A stretch of 64,000 bases of DNA, taken from Strigamia acuminata. Lineage: Eukaryota > Arthropoda > Chilopoda > Geophilomorpha > Linotaeniidae. Positions 55,200 through 64,000 of the stretch are shown in pieces. The notes beneath the pieces are model-generated. The model was not told the origin of the DNA and made no database searches. It saw only the letters and a list, made by a program, of their open reading frames with translations. The DNA lies in the NCBI GenBank assembly GCA_949358305.1, contig OX442314.1, positions 33,291,608 through 33,355,607 on the forward strand, written 5' to 3'. A program made the position numbers and the translations under genes. Position 1 is the stretch's first letter; every line of letters begins with the position of its first letter.

Positions 55200-55377
55200 T
55201 GGGGTGTTCTACCCCCACATCTGGCAACTGTAACAGAGTCAACTTTTATTGCTCTGACCGCTCCCTCTTCTTCCCCTCTCAAAAATAAAACGCAGTTTAT
55301 ACTCACCAACGCAACTACATGGATGCTTAGTTATTCAGCCTTGCTGTAACACAAAGGAAAGTTCCAAAAATACAATA
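55200..55377 (+). repeat. 5' LTR of the gypsy element
   Basis: 178 bp, TGGGGTGTTCTACCCCCACA ... AATACAATA; identical by eye to 59873-60050. It contains AAAATAAAACG (AATAAA) about 75 bp before the end. Confidence 0.95.
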
Positions 55378-55378
55378 T

Positions 55379-55396
55379 TGGCGACGAGGACGGGAT
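55379..55396 (+). promoter_or_regulatory. Primer-binding site, tRNA-Ser(GCU) type
   Basis: TGGCGACGAGGACGGGAT, one base after the LTR. From memory of metazoan tRNA-Ser(GCU) ending CCTCGTCG-CCA, 17 of 18 positions pair. Confidence 0.75.
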
Positions 55397-55565
55397 AAAT
55401 TGGATCCCACGTTAAATCATGAGTATCTTTTGATTGTTTTGAATTGTTTTTTGGCAACTTTTGTCCGTTTTTACGGAATGTTTTGACAAATCGCCCCTGG
55501 CGTTAGGCCTATTTTCGCGCCTGTGCATCATTTTAACCAGTTTTAATTATTTTTCGGTGTTTTGA

Positions 55566-58500
55566 ATGGCTGGTCACGCCACCTTCGAGTACTACGACCC
55601 GAATAAGGACTGGGAACAATATGTTGAACGATTGGAAGCCTTTTTCAACTGCCATGGGATTGTTGCTGACGACCTCAAGGTCTCGTGGCTGATGACTGTT
55701 GTGGGAGCGGACACGTACAAACTCTTGTCCGACCTGGCCCGGCCTATGAAACCCAAACAGAAAACCTTTGTGGAATTGACAACGCTTCTACAAAATCATC
55801 AACGGCCAAAACCACTGCAGTGCGCGGAGCGCTTTCGCTTTCAAAAACGCTCGCAGCTTCCAGATGAGTCAGCGGCTAAATTTGCAATTGCTTTGCAGGC
55901 ACTCGCAGAGCACTGCGACTATGGTGAGGCACTTCCACTTCTATTGGCCGACCGGTTCGTCCAAGGGTTGCAGTCCGAGGTCATTCAACGTGCCATCGTC
56001 AACCTCGGCAAGGACGTGACGCTGGAGAAGGCTCTCCACACCGCCTCCGCGATGGAAACGACGATGCGTGAAGTCACCTTTTTCCAGTCGAGTGGGACAA
56101 AACCTGCAATTCATCAGTTGCAGCAACCACACCAAAAGGCGGCACGAGGCGGGAGGCCGAGCAACCGTGGCAAACGCTCCTCGAGGGGCACCACGAGCGC
56201 ATCGGCGCATTCAACCCCACGTTCGATGAAATGCATGTCGTGTGGCAGCGCAAATCACGCCAGAGATGACTGCAAATTCAAAGATGCAGTCTGCCATGGT
56301 TGTGGCAAGAAAGGGCACATTAAACCTGTCTGTTTGTCCGGTGGTAAGCCCCAAACTCACCGTGTGACACAGGATGTGTTGGACATGAATTTTTACCGTG
56401 TGGTTGCATCCGACCAACCTGCGGTTAATGCAGTCAAATTGACTCGATGGAAGCCACTCCAATTGACTATGGGGGTGGAAGGTGTGCAATTGCAAATGGA
56501 AATTGACACCGGGGCGGCCATGACGATCATTGGCCTCGAAACTTACAATAATTTCTTTGCTTCCGTTCCTTTACAGCCGCTCGATTGTTCCTTGTCCGGT
56601 TACGGTGGCTACCGTCTTCCCATGGAAGGAGTGTGCGAAGTGACGGTCACCTTCAAAGGCCGCAAATGCCTTCTCCCGATGGCAGTTTCGCGCGACGGCA
56701 CCACACCACTGCTTGGACGTGACTGGCTTGGCATGTTTGGCCTATTATCAAAAGGAGGCATGGCCATGGGAGCAGACGAGGTTCTCCGGTGTGAGTCGGG
56801 TCAGCCCACTACACCGTCGAGCGTTCCACCGTTGGACCAACGCGCAGCCTCATCGTTGGAGGCACTTCTGTCGAAACACGCAAATGTGTTTCGTGATGAG
56901 GTCGGCTGTTATAATAGGTCCAAGGTGCGAATAGATGTAAACCCGGAAGTGGACCCCATCTTCCTGAAGGCGTACCCGGTACCGCTGGCCATGAAGGGTC
57001 TTGTCGAGACAGAGCTGCAACGACTGCAGCAATTGGGAATCATCACTCCCGTGGCATCGTCCAGATGGGCAACACCCATCATGCATGTCAAGAAGGCGGA
57101 CGGCACAATCAAAATTGCGGGTTGTTACAACCGTACCGTCAACAAGGCAATCTTGCCCAACTCATACCCGTTGCCGCTCTTTTCCGATGTCGCAGCAAAG
57201 TTGGCCGATGGCGAGACTTATTCAACACTCGACCTCAATTCGGCGTACAATCAGCTCGAATTGGATGAGGAGAGTCGTGAGTATTGTACCATAAATACTC
57301 ACATTGGCCTTTTTAGGGTGAACCGCTTATTTTATGGAATCTCATCGGCACCGGCAATTTTCCAACGCATTATGGACCAGCTGACGGCCCGGGTGGGCAA
57401 CACCCAACCGTATATTGACGATTCGGCCGTAACCGGGAAGACCAATGAGATTCATCTTCGAAACTTGGATGAGCTCCTCGCCACGTTTGACAAATCGGGC
57501 ATGACGTTAAATCGCAACAAGTGTAAATTTTTGCAACCGTCGGTGCAAATTCTCGGATTGAACATTTCAAAGGCAGGAATCTCCCCGATCAACTCTAAAT
57601 TGGCTCCGCTTAGAGATGCCAGACGGCCAACAGACGTGACATCGCTGAAATCCTTTTTGGGCCTCATAAATTATTACGGAAAATTTATAGCGAATTTGTC
57701 AACCATGCTAGAGCCACTATATCGGTTGACTCGCGACGATGTCACATGGCAGTGGACTGAAGAACAAGAGTCGGCATGGTGCACCGTGAAGACTGCAGTG
57801 TCGGCAGAATCCGCCCTCGCCCACTACAACCCTTCCCTGCCATTGTTTCTAACTGTAGACGCCTCTCCAGTTGGAGTTGGTGCATTCTTATCTCATTTAG
57901 GTGCTGATGGACTTCACAAGCCAATCGCCTTCGCCAGCTCGCTTCTCTCCCCGGCGCAGAAAAACTACGCCCAGATTGAGCGCGAAGGATACGGCATAAT
58001 TTACGGTATCCGTAAATTTCACCATCATCTTTTTGGTCGTAGATTTATTTTGCGCACAGATCACAAACCCTTGGTCTCCATTTTCGGAGACAAAAAGGGT
58101 TGTAATCAAGTTGTCGCTGCACGTTTGCATAGGTGGGCAGTATTTTTGTCTGCCTACGACTATGTGATCGAGCACGTGCCGGCCGCCGACAATGCCATTG
58201 CTGATGGCTTGTCGCGCAATCCTCAACCGATTGTTGACTTGAAGGAGAGAGCTGAGTTGGGCATTGACTTAATTTTTCAAGCTTCAGTTTCAGATTTTCC
58301 CGTTTCCAGTACAACGCTGAACACAGCCTACAAAGAAGATGCATTGTTGCAAGCCGCATTGCATTGCTTGAAGAACGGATGGACGAATCGTTCCCCCGAC
58401 TTGGCTGCTTATTTTAAGCACCGAGACTCGTTTTCAACCTATAACGATGTGCTTTTTCTCTTTGACAGGCTCGTTATTCCGCTCACTTTGCGCCCAGCCG

Positions 58501-59630
58501 TCCTCATTGAGCTACATGCGGGACATTTTGGCATGGTGCGCACCAAATCGCTTGCTCGAGCAACCGTTTGGTGGCCAAACATAGATTCCGACATCGAGGC
58601 AACAATTCGAGCCTGCTCAGTCTGCCAACACGCTTTGCCGGATCCGGCCAAAATTTCGAACGTTAAGTGGCCCATTCCAAGCTCTGTCTGGGGTCGCGTT
58701 CATTTGGACTTTGCGGGACCGTTCCACAACCAAATGTTTTTGCTGGCTGTCGACGCGAAGTCGAAGTGGTGCGAGGTGCAACTGATGCTGTCTACGACAT
58801 CCAGTGCCACGATTAAAGTGATTAAATCGTGGTTCGTTCAGCACGGACTTCCGCTCCATTTTCACACGGACAACGGTCCGCAATTTACGTCGACAGAATT
58901 TCGCGATTTTCTCGCTTCAAACGGCATACGGCACACATTTTCACCGCCGTATCACCCAGCCTCTAATGGCGCTGTTGAGGGTTTTGTCCGAACCTTCAAA
59001 ACGCAAATTGATAAATACATGGCTACTAATTTGCCATTGCTCGAGGCATTGGCACAATTTTTGTTATCCTACAGGTCGACCCCGCACGTTACAACCGGAA
59101 AATCGCCTGCCATGTTATTTAAAGGACAAGACATGAGAACTCGGTTGCATTTATTGAACCCAAAGTTGGCACTTGAAACATTGCCATTCGAAACAAAACG
59201 TAATTTTGACGTCAATGATTTAATTTTGGCACGCGACTACCGTAGCGTGAACAAATGGGTGGCTGGCAAAGTCATTCGCAAGACGTCTACAACCACTTAT
59301 GACGTTGAAGTCGGAAATGGCATCGTTTGGAATCGTCACATTGACCAGCTACGCGGTCGTGTGAGCGGGTTGTCGTCTCCTCCTCGAGGGGGGGAAGGTG
59401 TGTGGGACTTTACACCCAACTTACACGATGTAGACCCGCCAGTTACTCCGCCAGTCGTCGCTGTCATTCCACCTGCAGTTTCAGTGCACCCAGCTTTATC
59501 GCCCGTTCCGCAGGTCGTACAACAACCAAATCCGCCGGTTGTCACTCAACCGACTGTTACGCCGATACCACGTAGTAACCAGCGACCATTACGCACTAGA
59601 AAAAAGACACAGTTCTATGGTTTTCCCTAA
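55566..59630 (+). CDS. Gypsy gag-pol polyprotein
   Basis: 1354 residues in one frame. A gag capsid-like N-terminus (DWEQYVERLEAFFNCHG) is followed by two CX2CX4HX4C zinc knuckles (Cys223 CMSCGSANHARDDC; CHGCGKKGHIKPVC). The protease active site is DTGA (Asp314). Reverse transcriptase has YSTLDLNSAYNQ and YIDD (616-619). RNase H has VDASPVG (Asp765) and NYAQIEREGYGIIYGIRKFH. Integrase has an HHCC-type finger (AGHFGMVRTKSLARATVWWP, CSVCQ) and a DDE triad at Asp1048, Asp1102 and Glu1138 (D35E spacing). There is a Pro-rich C-terminal tail and no chromodomain seen. All catalytic residues are present and there is no frameshift. The codon use is more GC-rich than its flanks. Confidence 0.95.
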   Translation: MAGHATFEYYDPNKDWEQYVERLEAFFNCHGIVADDLKVSWLMTVVGADTYKLLSDLARPMKPKQKTFVELTTLLQNHQRPKPLQCAERFRFQKRSQLPDESAAKFAIALQALAEHCDYGEALPLLLADRFVQGLQSEVIQRAIVNLGKDVTLEKALHTASAMETTMREVTFFQSSGTKPAIHQLQQPHQKAARGGRPSNRGKRSSRGTTSASAHSTPRSMKCMSCGSANHARDDCKFKDAVCHGCGKKGHIKPVCLSGGKPQTHRVTQDVLDMNFYRVVASDQPAVNAVKLTRWKPLQLTMGVEGVQLQMEIDTGAAMTIIGLETYNNFFASVPLQPLDCSLSGYGGYRLPMEGVCEVTVTFKGRKCLLPMAVSRDGTTPLLGRDWLGMFGLLSKGGMAMGADEVLRCESGQPTTPSSVPPLDQRAASSLEALLSKHANVFRDEVGCYNRSKVRIDVNPEVDPIFLKAYPVPLAMKGLVETELQRLQQLGIITPVASSRWATPIMHVKKADGTIKIAGCYNRTVNKAILPNSYPLPLFSDVAAKLADGETYSTLDLNSAYNQLELDEESREYCTINTHIGLFRVNRLFYGISSAPAIFQRIMDQLTARVGNTQPYIDDSAVTGKTNEIHLRNLDELLATFDKSGMTLNRNKCKFLQPSVQILGLNISKAGISPINSKLAPLRDARRPTDVTSLKSFLGLINYYGKFIANLSTMLEPLYRLTRDDVTWQWTEEQESAWCTVKTAVSAESALAHYNPSLPLFLTVDASPVGVGAFLSHLGADGLHKPIAFASSLLSPAQKNYAQIEREGYGIIYGIRKFHHHLFGRRFILRTDHKPLVSIFGDKKGCNQVVAARLHRWAVFLSAYDYVIEHVPAADNAIADGLSRNPQPIVDLKERAELGIDLIFQASVSDFPVSSTTLNTAYKEDALLQAALHCLKNGWTNRSPDLAAYFKHRDSFSTYNDVLFLFDRLVIPLTLRPAVLIELHAGHFGMVRTKSLARATVWWPNIDSDIEATIRACSVCQHALPDPAKISNVKWPIPSSVWGRVHLDFAGPFHNQMFLLAVDAKSKWCEVQLMLSTTSSATIKVIKSWFVQHGLPLHFHTDNGPQFTSTEFRDFLASNGIRHTFSPPYHPASNGAVEGFVRTFKTQIDKYMATNLPLLEALAQFLLSYRSTPHVTTGKSPAMLFKGQDMRTRLHLLNPKLALETLPFETKRNFDVNDLILARDYRSVNKWVAGKVIRKTSTTTYDVEVGNGIVWNRHIDQLRGRVSGLSSPPRGGEGVWDFTPNLHDVDPPVTPPVVAVIPPAVSVHPALSPVPQVVQQPNPPVVTQPTVTPIPRSNQRPLRTRKKTQFYGFP

Positions 59631-59872
59631 GATTGTTTGTTGTGTTGTTTTATCTTATAGTGCATATTTTAGTGATTTTAGTATTAATCCATTTGTTTAC
59701 TTTTACATCTTTTGACATTTTTCAATGTTTATTATTGCCCAATGTATTTCATTGTTGTTTGTTTATTTTTGTATTTGCTCTTAACGTGTCTTCACGTCAT
59801 GTTTATGTAATCACATTCCGATTACCCCTTTTCCTTTCCCTTTTCAATTGACTTCACCAATTAAGGGGATAC

Positions 59873-60050
59873 TGGGGTGTTCTACCCCCACATCTGGCAA
59901 CTGTAACAGAGTCAACTTTTATTGCTCTGACCGCTCCCTCTTCTTCCCCTCTCAAAAATAAAACGCAGTTTATACTCACCAACGCAACTACATGGATGCT
60001 TAGTTATTCAGCCTTGCTGTAACACAAAGGAAAGTTCCAAAAATACAATA
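59873..60050 (+). repeat. 3' LTR of the gypsy element
   Basis: 178 bp, same sequence as 55200-55377 by eye; followed directly by the CAATT duplication. Confidence 0.95.
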
Positions 60051-60081
60051 CAATTGAAGCTATTACTTATGACCCATCTCA

Positions 60082-60709
60082 TCAAGTTAATAAGCAATTA
60101 GAATTTACTTTGGAAATCTCCGCCAAGACATTGATAGTTTTTCCACAGTTCGGGCAATAGTTCGCACGGGCCCTGCATGATTGACAAATCAAATGTCGAC
60201 ATGCAAGTAAAATATCGCATTTCCTCACCGTGCAGACTTCGCACATACTGTCGTTTGCTTTCTCTGCTGATGCAGCTAGAAAAGAAATTAATTTTACATG
60301 AAATTTCTAAATTAAAAAAAAAATGTATTTTTAAAAAAAAAAATTTTAAGAAAGCTATTACCGACAAGTTTGTTTGGTCCGATTGGTTGATTGGTGGTAC
60401 CAAACACTCCAACAGGTTGAATGATGGGAGCAATCGGTCTAATCGGTTGAATGATGGGAGCAATCGGTCTAATCGGTTGAGGGATCGGAGTAAACGGTCC
60501 AATCGGTGGATGGATCGGAGTAAACGCTCCCATCAGATTATGGATGAGAGCAAATGCTCCACTCGGAGCGATTGGGTGATCAGACCCAACGCTTTGTTGA
60601 TCGGATCTAACATTTGAGTGATGCGATCTGCTGCTGCATTCACTTTGCCCAGACACCGTTGATGTCGTTGGGCTAAGTAACGGTGGCACTTCACTTAGCC
60701 AGTTTTTGT
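60082..60709 (-). CDS. Proline-repeat RING-finger protein, last two exons (5' part missing)
   Basis: Exon 60709-60362 (acceptor TTTTTTAAAG|ACAAA, donor TTGTCG|GTAATAG) and exon 60275-60082 (acceptor TTTTCTAG|CTGCA) join in phase 1. The first encodes a Ser-rich segment, then Pro/Ile-rich decapeptides (PIRPIAPIIQ in tandem, with variants PIGPFTPIPQ and GAFTPIHP). The second encodes a C3HC4-type RING: CEVCTVRKCDILLACRHLIC, QSCRARANYCPNCGKTI, ending SKVNSNCLLT-stop. C-terminal RINGs of this compact form (as in IAP proteins) are E3 ubiquitin ligases by family knowledge. The exon before 60709 was not found. The gypsy element sits 27 bp beyond the stop, so the native polyadenylation site is displaced. 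Confidence 0.75.
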
Positions 60710-60759
60710 CTTTAAAAAAGAAATAAATTAAATCATATAAATAAATTAAATTGGGTTCC

Positions 60760-61080
60760 ATTTATTTGTACAATATTTTTCCTTATTTTTACACTAAATA
60801 AAAACTAAATTTTACCTAAACCAACCTAACCTAACATAAACCAGTCTTTGATGTGTTAGAATTTTTTAGTGTGTGTGCATATCGTCGTGTATAAGCCGCC
60901 CAATTTATTCTGAAATTCGGACCTCTAATTGGGGGGGTCGGCTTATACGCACTGTGTATTCAAAAAAAATGTAACGTACGTGCTACGTTCGTTACATTTT
61001 GTATTGTATATAAGACCAACCATCAAACAATCAGTCAATTTCATCAATTTTCGACTAAATTGTAGTCAATTTCATCAATT
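60760..61080. other. Non-coding with a possible short MITE
   Basis: GTGTATAAGCCGCCC (60888) and the inverted GGGTCGGCTTATACGC (60934) bracket about 65 bp, resembling a small inverted-repeat element. CCTAACCTAAC near 60826 is too short to call telomeric. Confidence 0.35.
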
Positions 61081-61082
61081 TT

Positions 61083-61460
61083 GTAAAAACTGATGAATAG
61101 AGTGAAAGAAAAATAAGTGATGCCGTGGATGTGTCTTCTTTTGACGTGGTATGTTGCGGTTTGGCTTTAATCATCGCAGTGAGTAGTGACCATCTGTTGT
61201 GGACATACCACATAAAGAGTGACAAATGGACACTTATAGCTGGTCCCAGTGCTGGACTGGCCCAGCGGGCTACCGGGAGTTTCCCGGTGGCCCGTGGCCG
61301 CTGTGGCCTGTCACGGCCCGCTCCAGCCTGTCCCGACTTTATTAATTGTGGCCCGGACACCCAGATTTCCCGGCAATAAATTTGTTCCCAGTCCAGCCCT
61401 GGCTGGTCCTAAACTCAATCCCCAACACAAACACTTCATAGGTCTACGTGTTAGATACTA
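61083..61460 (+). pseudogene. Kelch-like fragment, second copy, interrupted by a hAT MITE
   Basis: SERKISDAVDVSSFDVVCCG, LALIIAVSSDHLLW and IKSDKWTLIAG match the 42150-42420 fragment; TDE is followed by a stop. The copy continues after the MITE at 61410 (CTAAACTCAATCCCCAACAC). Confidence 0.5.
61247..61401. mobile_element. 155-bp hAT MITE
   Basis: Ends CAGTGCTGGACTGGCCC and (inverted) CAGGGCTGGACTGGG, with a perfect 8-bp target duplication GCTGGTCC at 61239-61246 and 61402-61409. The 42.3-kb copy of the surrounding repeat lacks it, which confirms the insertion. Confidence 0.9.
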
Positions 61461-61640
61461 ATTAATTAATTTCGTACTTTTGTAATGTATGGCTGGCGCC
61501 GAGCTTCCAAACCGTGCATTAACAATATACAACTCATTTAATTAAAACAAATCATTTAATCAAACATGAATTAACGAAAAAGAAGCATATGAAAAAAAAG
61601 CAATAAAACGTATTTTATTCAATGACACACTTTCAAAAGT

Positions 61641-62416
61641 TGTGGTGACCCAGTTGGATATGTGTCCCCCCAGGGCGGATACTTGTCCTCTGAGTCACTA
61701 TGATTGAAGAGTCGTTCCCCCCCCCCCCCGAGTTGGCTCCACCTCCCCATGGCAGGTGTGTGCCCCGAGGGGGAGGAAGCGGCTGGTGGTCAGCCCCCAT
61801 TGGTTGATCGCCGGCCCTTCACCCCACTGCATAAAAGGCTGTGTTTCCCGCCTAAAAGACAGAACTTACACAAACGACACCAAGAACACAGCAACTACCT
61901 CACTGTCAGGCCAACTTCAACTACAAGTTAGGATTGATCGAGGATCGCTGAGTAAAGTGCAAACTGTAACTCTCACGAAGTCACTTGCGAGCTATTCCTG
62001 CGAAAGCAAGAGAATAGCCCTTGTGAAATCACCCCGAATAATCGCCCAGACGATTATTCGCCGAAGTAAGTGTCCGAGTGCTTTGTAGGGAACCCCAAAG
62101 TTCCTAGACGAGGCCTCTGCGACGCTAAACCAAACCCTAGACAACAGGCACGGATAGAAGACTCGAAAGAGCATTCCACCGCGTCCGTGAAGACGAATCC
62201 GTGACGAATTAACGACAACTCGAGACGCCGCCTTTGTTCCGCCGACCACGCGGAACCGACGACGCCATCTTGGGAAATCCTTTGTTCGACTCTGACCAAG
62301 TCGACTTTAGTTGTATACTGAGTGTATTTTAAAGGCATAAAGCCTAGTGAATAAATTACCTGTTTATTTACATACATTTAGTATTCATTTGGGTATTTGC
62401 ATAATTGATCACAGGT
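61641..62416 (+). mobile_element. Probable solo LTR, about 776 bp
   Basis: Starts TGTGGTGACCCAGTTGG. A TATA-like ATAAAAGG is at 61831 and AATAAA at 62350. It ends near TTGATCACAGGT. AAAGT flanks both sides (61636-61640, 62417-62421). If the LTR ends at ACA (62413) the duplication would not be exact. GC-rich and capped by a C14-like run; no internal retroviral genes adjoin. Confidence 0.5.
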
Positions 62417-62419
62417 AAA

Positions 62420-63200
62420 GTATTACACGTTAGCGCTATTTAAACCTATACCAAGTAGGACGCGACAAAGTTCTACTTAAGTTTTGTTTGAAGATCTTGA
62501 AGATGGTGTAGATTCCAATGATATCCGTCTACAGTGTTCCATCCAGAACGGCTCCAATACTATTGCATTATTGTTCACTTTTAGTCCATATTTAGTTCAT
62601 ATTTAATTCATGTTTAGAGAACAAGACAGGAAACGAAATCTGCGTGTAAGTCACAGCGAGAAGCAACGTGTGTGTGTTCTGTCTCTCTGGAAATCAAGTT
62701 GATATATCAGTTCTCACTCATGAATCATCATGACTCATTGAAACAATACAATACAATAGAATAGAGTATTTCAATCCACCTTCTTCCATTATATTCATCT
62801 TGTTACACTTGATCATATTAAGAATTATAAAGCTTCAATGTATAATAATATATAATATATAATATTATACTAATATAATAATATAATAATATAATAATAT
62901 ATCAGACCTGCAACCATGTCACACTTTAAAGTAAAACTTTTTTGAGAAATAAATTTTAAGAAGTAAAAGTTGTCCGACAGAGCGAAAATTCAAAGCAGAT
63001 TTATTATAAAAATAGATGAAAGAAGCCAACTTAAAGTTATGCTGCAATTTCTAAGGGGGTAGAACTGAGTGTGCTTCTATCCATCACACAAGGATTAAAT
63101 GTCCTCCATATTGGATTTTTAGCAAAGTTATAATTTTGCTTTTATTCCACTCAACATTCACTTGAAATGCGCCACTGTAAAAATAATGACTAGAGAATTC
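62420..63200. other. AT-rich non-coding stretch
   Basis: A TATAATAATATA run at 62838-62905; otherwise nothing recognised. Confidence 0.5.
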
Positions 63201-63204
63201 TATG

Positions 63205-64000
63205 TTCAAAAATCAATTTTCCTGGACAATTCTTTTTATTCCATTTTTATATTTATAAAAAATAAATTGAAAACTTTTCATGACAATCATCATTTGTCTT
63301 CTTCAGCATCGAAGATTGGTTCATTATCTGATAAAAGATTCGTTCTACTTGTAAATAAATAACCGTGTTTAGAAATGTAGACCCCGTAGAATGAATCGTG
63401 TCTTTGTTTGTTCTGCTCGCCTCGTTTGCTACGTCTCCGGTTTGGCTCGTTGATGGCGAAATTTTAACTAGGTTTCAGTTCGAATTCGGTTGTTATCGGT
63501 GAAAATTATCTATTTCTTCAATGTGCATTTAAGTATTATGTAAGTTCTCGTTTTTTTCATTCCAATCGAAACGTTTCGTGTAAAATTTCCATTTTTTCGG
63601 ATCGGTGTTGAGGGCTATTCTTTGACCGAAGCTGAATGACAGATTTGTGCTCTTGTGACTTCTGCTAGGCTGTACAAAATTACATTGTGAAGAATTGAAT
63701 TTTTTTGGAGCAAATTTTCCATTTTTCTTCATTTAAGTTTTAATTTTAGATGACATAATGGTCATTTGATCATGTCGTGACGTTTAAAATCTTCAGCATC
63801 GAAGATTCGTTCTACTCGTAAATTCCTATCCGTGTTGACAAATGTAGACCCCGTAGAATGAATTGTCTTTGTTCTGCTCGCCACGTTTGCTTCGTCTCCG
63901 GTTTGGTTCGTTGATAGCGATATTTGAACTAGATTTTCAGTTCGAAATCGGTTGTTCTCTGTGGGAATTATCTCCTGCTTCCATGTGCATTTAAGTATTT
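63205..64000 (-). repeat. Dispersed repeat family A, copies 5 and 6 (partial, tandem)
   Basis: Copy 5 is about 63205-63620 (CAATTTTCCTGGACAATTC, GTAGACCCCGTAGAATGAAT, GGATCGGTGTTGAGGG). Copy 6 is about 63745 to the window end (CATCATGTCGTGACG-type block, CAGCATCGAAGATTCGTTCT, GTAGACCCCGTAGAATGAAT). Both hold the NRRRSKRGEQNK-type frame in altered form. Confidence 0.7.

Larger units (their letters stand above)
55200..60050 (+). mobile_element. Complete Ty3/gypsy LTR retrotransposon, 4851 bp
   Basis: LTRs of 178 bp at both ends read as identical. The target duplication CAATT is at 55195-55199 and 60051-60055. A primer-binding site TGGCGACGAGGACGGGAT begins at 55379, complementary to the 3' end of tRNA-Ser(GCU) with one mismatch by recalled tRNA sequence. 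A purine tract AAGGGGA lies at 59863-59869, close to the 3' LTR. The single long gag-pol frame is intact and there is no envelope frame. The LTR begins TGGGGTG and ends CAATA rather than CA. This is a recent, probably mobile-competent insertion, Mag-clade-like by primer type and single frame. Confidence 0.95.

Noticed and set aside
58439-58883. Antisense and alternate-frame open frames inside gag-pol
   Set aside because: All lie within the intact 1354-codon polyprotein frame and show no domain of their own.
55200-60050. Endogenous retrovirus with envelope
   Set aside because: After pol there are only about 240 bp to the 3' LTR and no envelope-like frame; it is an LTR retrotransposon.
60820-60845. 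Telomere-like CCTAACCTAAC
   Set aside because: Only about two units; no array.
60760-61380. Upstream exon of the RING gene, or a BIR domain
   Set aside because: Looked for because compact C-terminal RINGs often follow BIR domains; only a kelch-like fragment and an MITE are present, with no CX2C...H...C BIR pattern.

Overview
This window is animal nuclear DNA, AT-rich and dominated by mobile elements. The evidence for an animal is short GT-AG introns (60-117 nt where I could place them), a paired-like Lys50 (Otx-type) homeobox gene, a BAG2 orthologue, SRPK-type kinases and a typical metazoan transposon load (Ty3/gypsy with a tRNA-Ser(GCU)-type primer site, BEL/Pao, Harbinger, Mutator-like, hAT, pogo/mariner-like). 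The phylum cannot be fixed from sequence alone. WSD1-type acyltransferases and the transposon mix fit an arthropod or other ecdysozoan, but that is inference.

Supported cellular genes, left to right: an intronless SRPK-like kinase (3900-4925, -); BAG2, two exons (5346-6089, -); a three-exon gene for an 82-residue Cys-rich acidic protein of unknown function (21638-22074, -); a WS/DGAT-type O-acyltransferase, two exons (23777-25420, +); a second intronless SRPK-like kinase (34203-35276, +); an intronless PABPN1-like RRM protein (48535-49275, +); a four-exon Otx-like homeobox gene (49711-50932, +); a truncated PABPN1-like RRM copy (51133-51297, +); and the 3' exons of a proline-repeat/RING protein (60082-60709, -). 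The two kinases and the RRM gene are all intronless. Each has a TATATAAA box close upstream of its ATG, and the 10-mer TATATAAACC is identical in the two kinase promoters. They look like a lineage-specific set of diverged RNA-processing paralogues.

The rest is mostly repeats. The youngest is a complete 4.85-kb gypsy element (55200-60050) with LTRs that read as identical and a CAATT target duplication, 27 bp beyond the RING stop codon. Long multicopy families recur through the window. Family A (about 2 kb; near 11.7-16.4, 25.8-27.9, 30.8-31.9, 42.5-43.3, 63.2 and 63.7 kb) carries decayed HECT-like exons and a tandem set of about 35-nt hairpin-forming units. Family B lies near 19.2, 32.0 and 46.2 kb. 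Family C lies near 6.5, 35.6 and 38.0 kb and keeps an open frame that at 38.0 kb ends in a coiled coil and a membrane anchor. Family D lies near 40.3, 53.1 and 53.8 kb. Several smaller transposons could be delimited to the base from target duplications or by comparing filled and empty sites inside the window: 11250-11567, 12022-14425, 14835-15558, 27367-27608, 36794-37870, 39470-39776 and 61247-61401. Degenerate Mutator-like, Harbinger, BEL/Pao, non-LTR endonuclease, gypsy RNase H and kelch fragments fill much of the remainder. I found no convincing tRNA, rRNA or CRISPR array.
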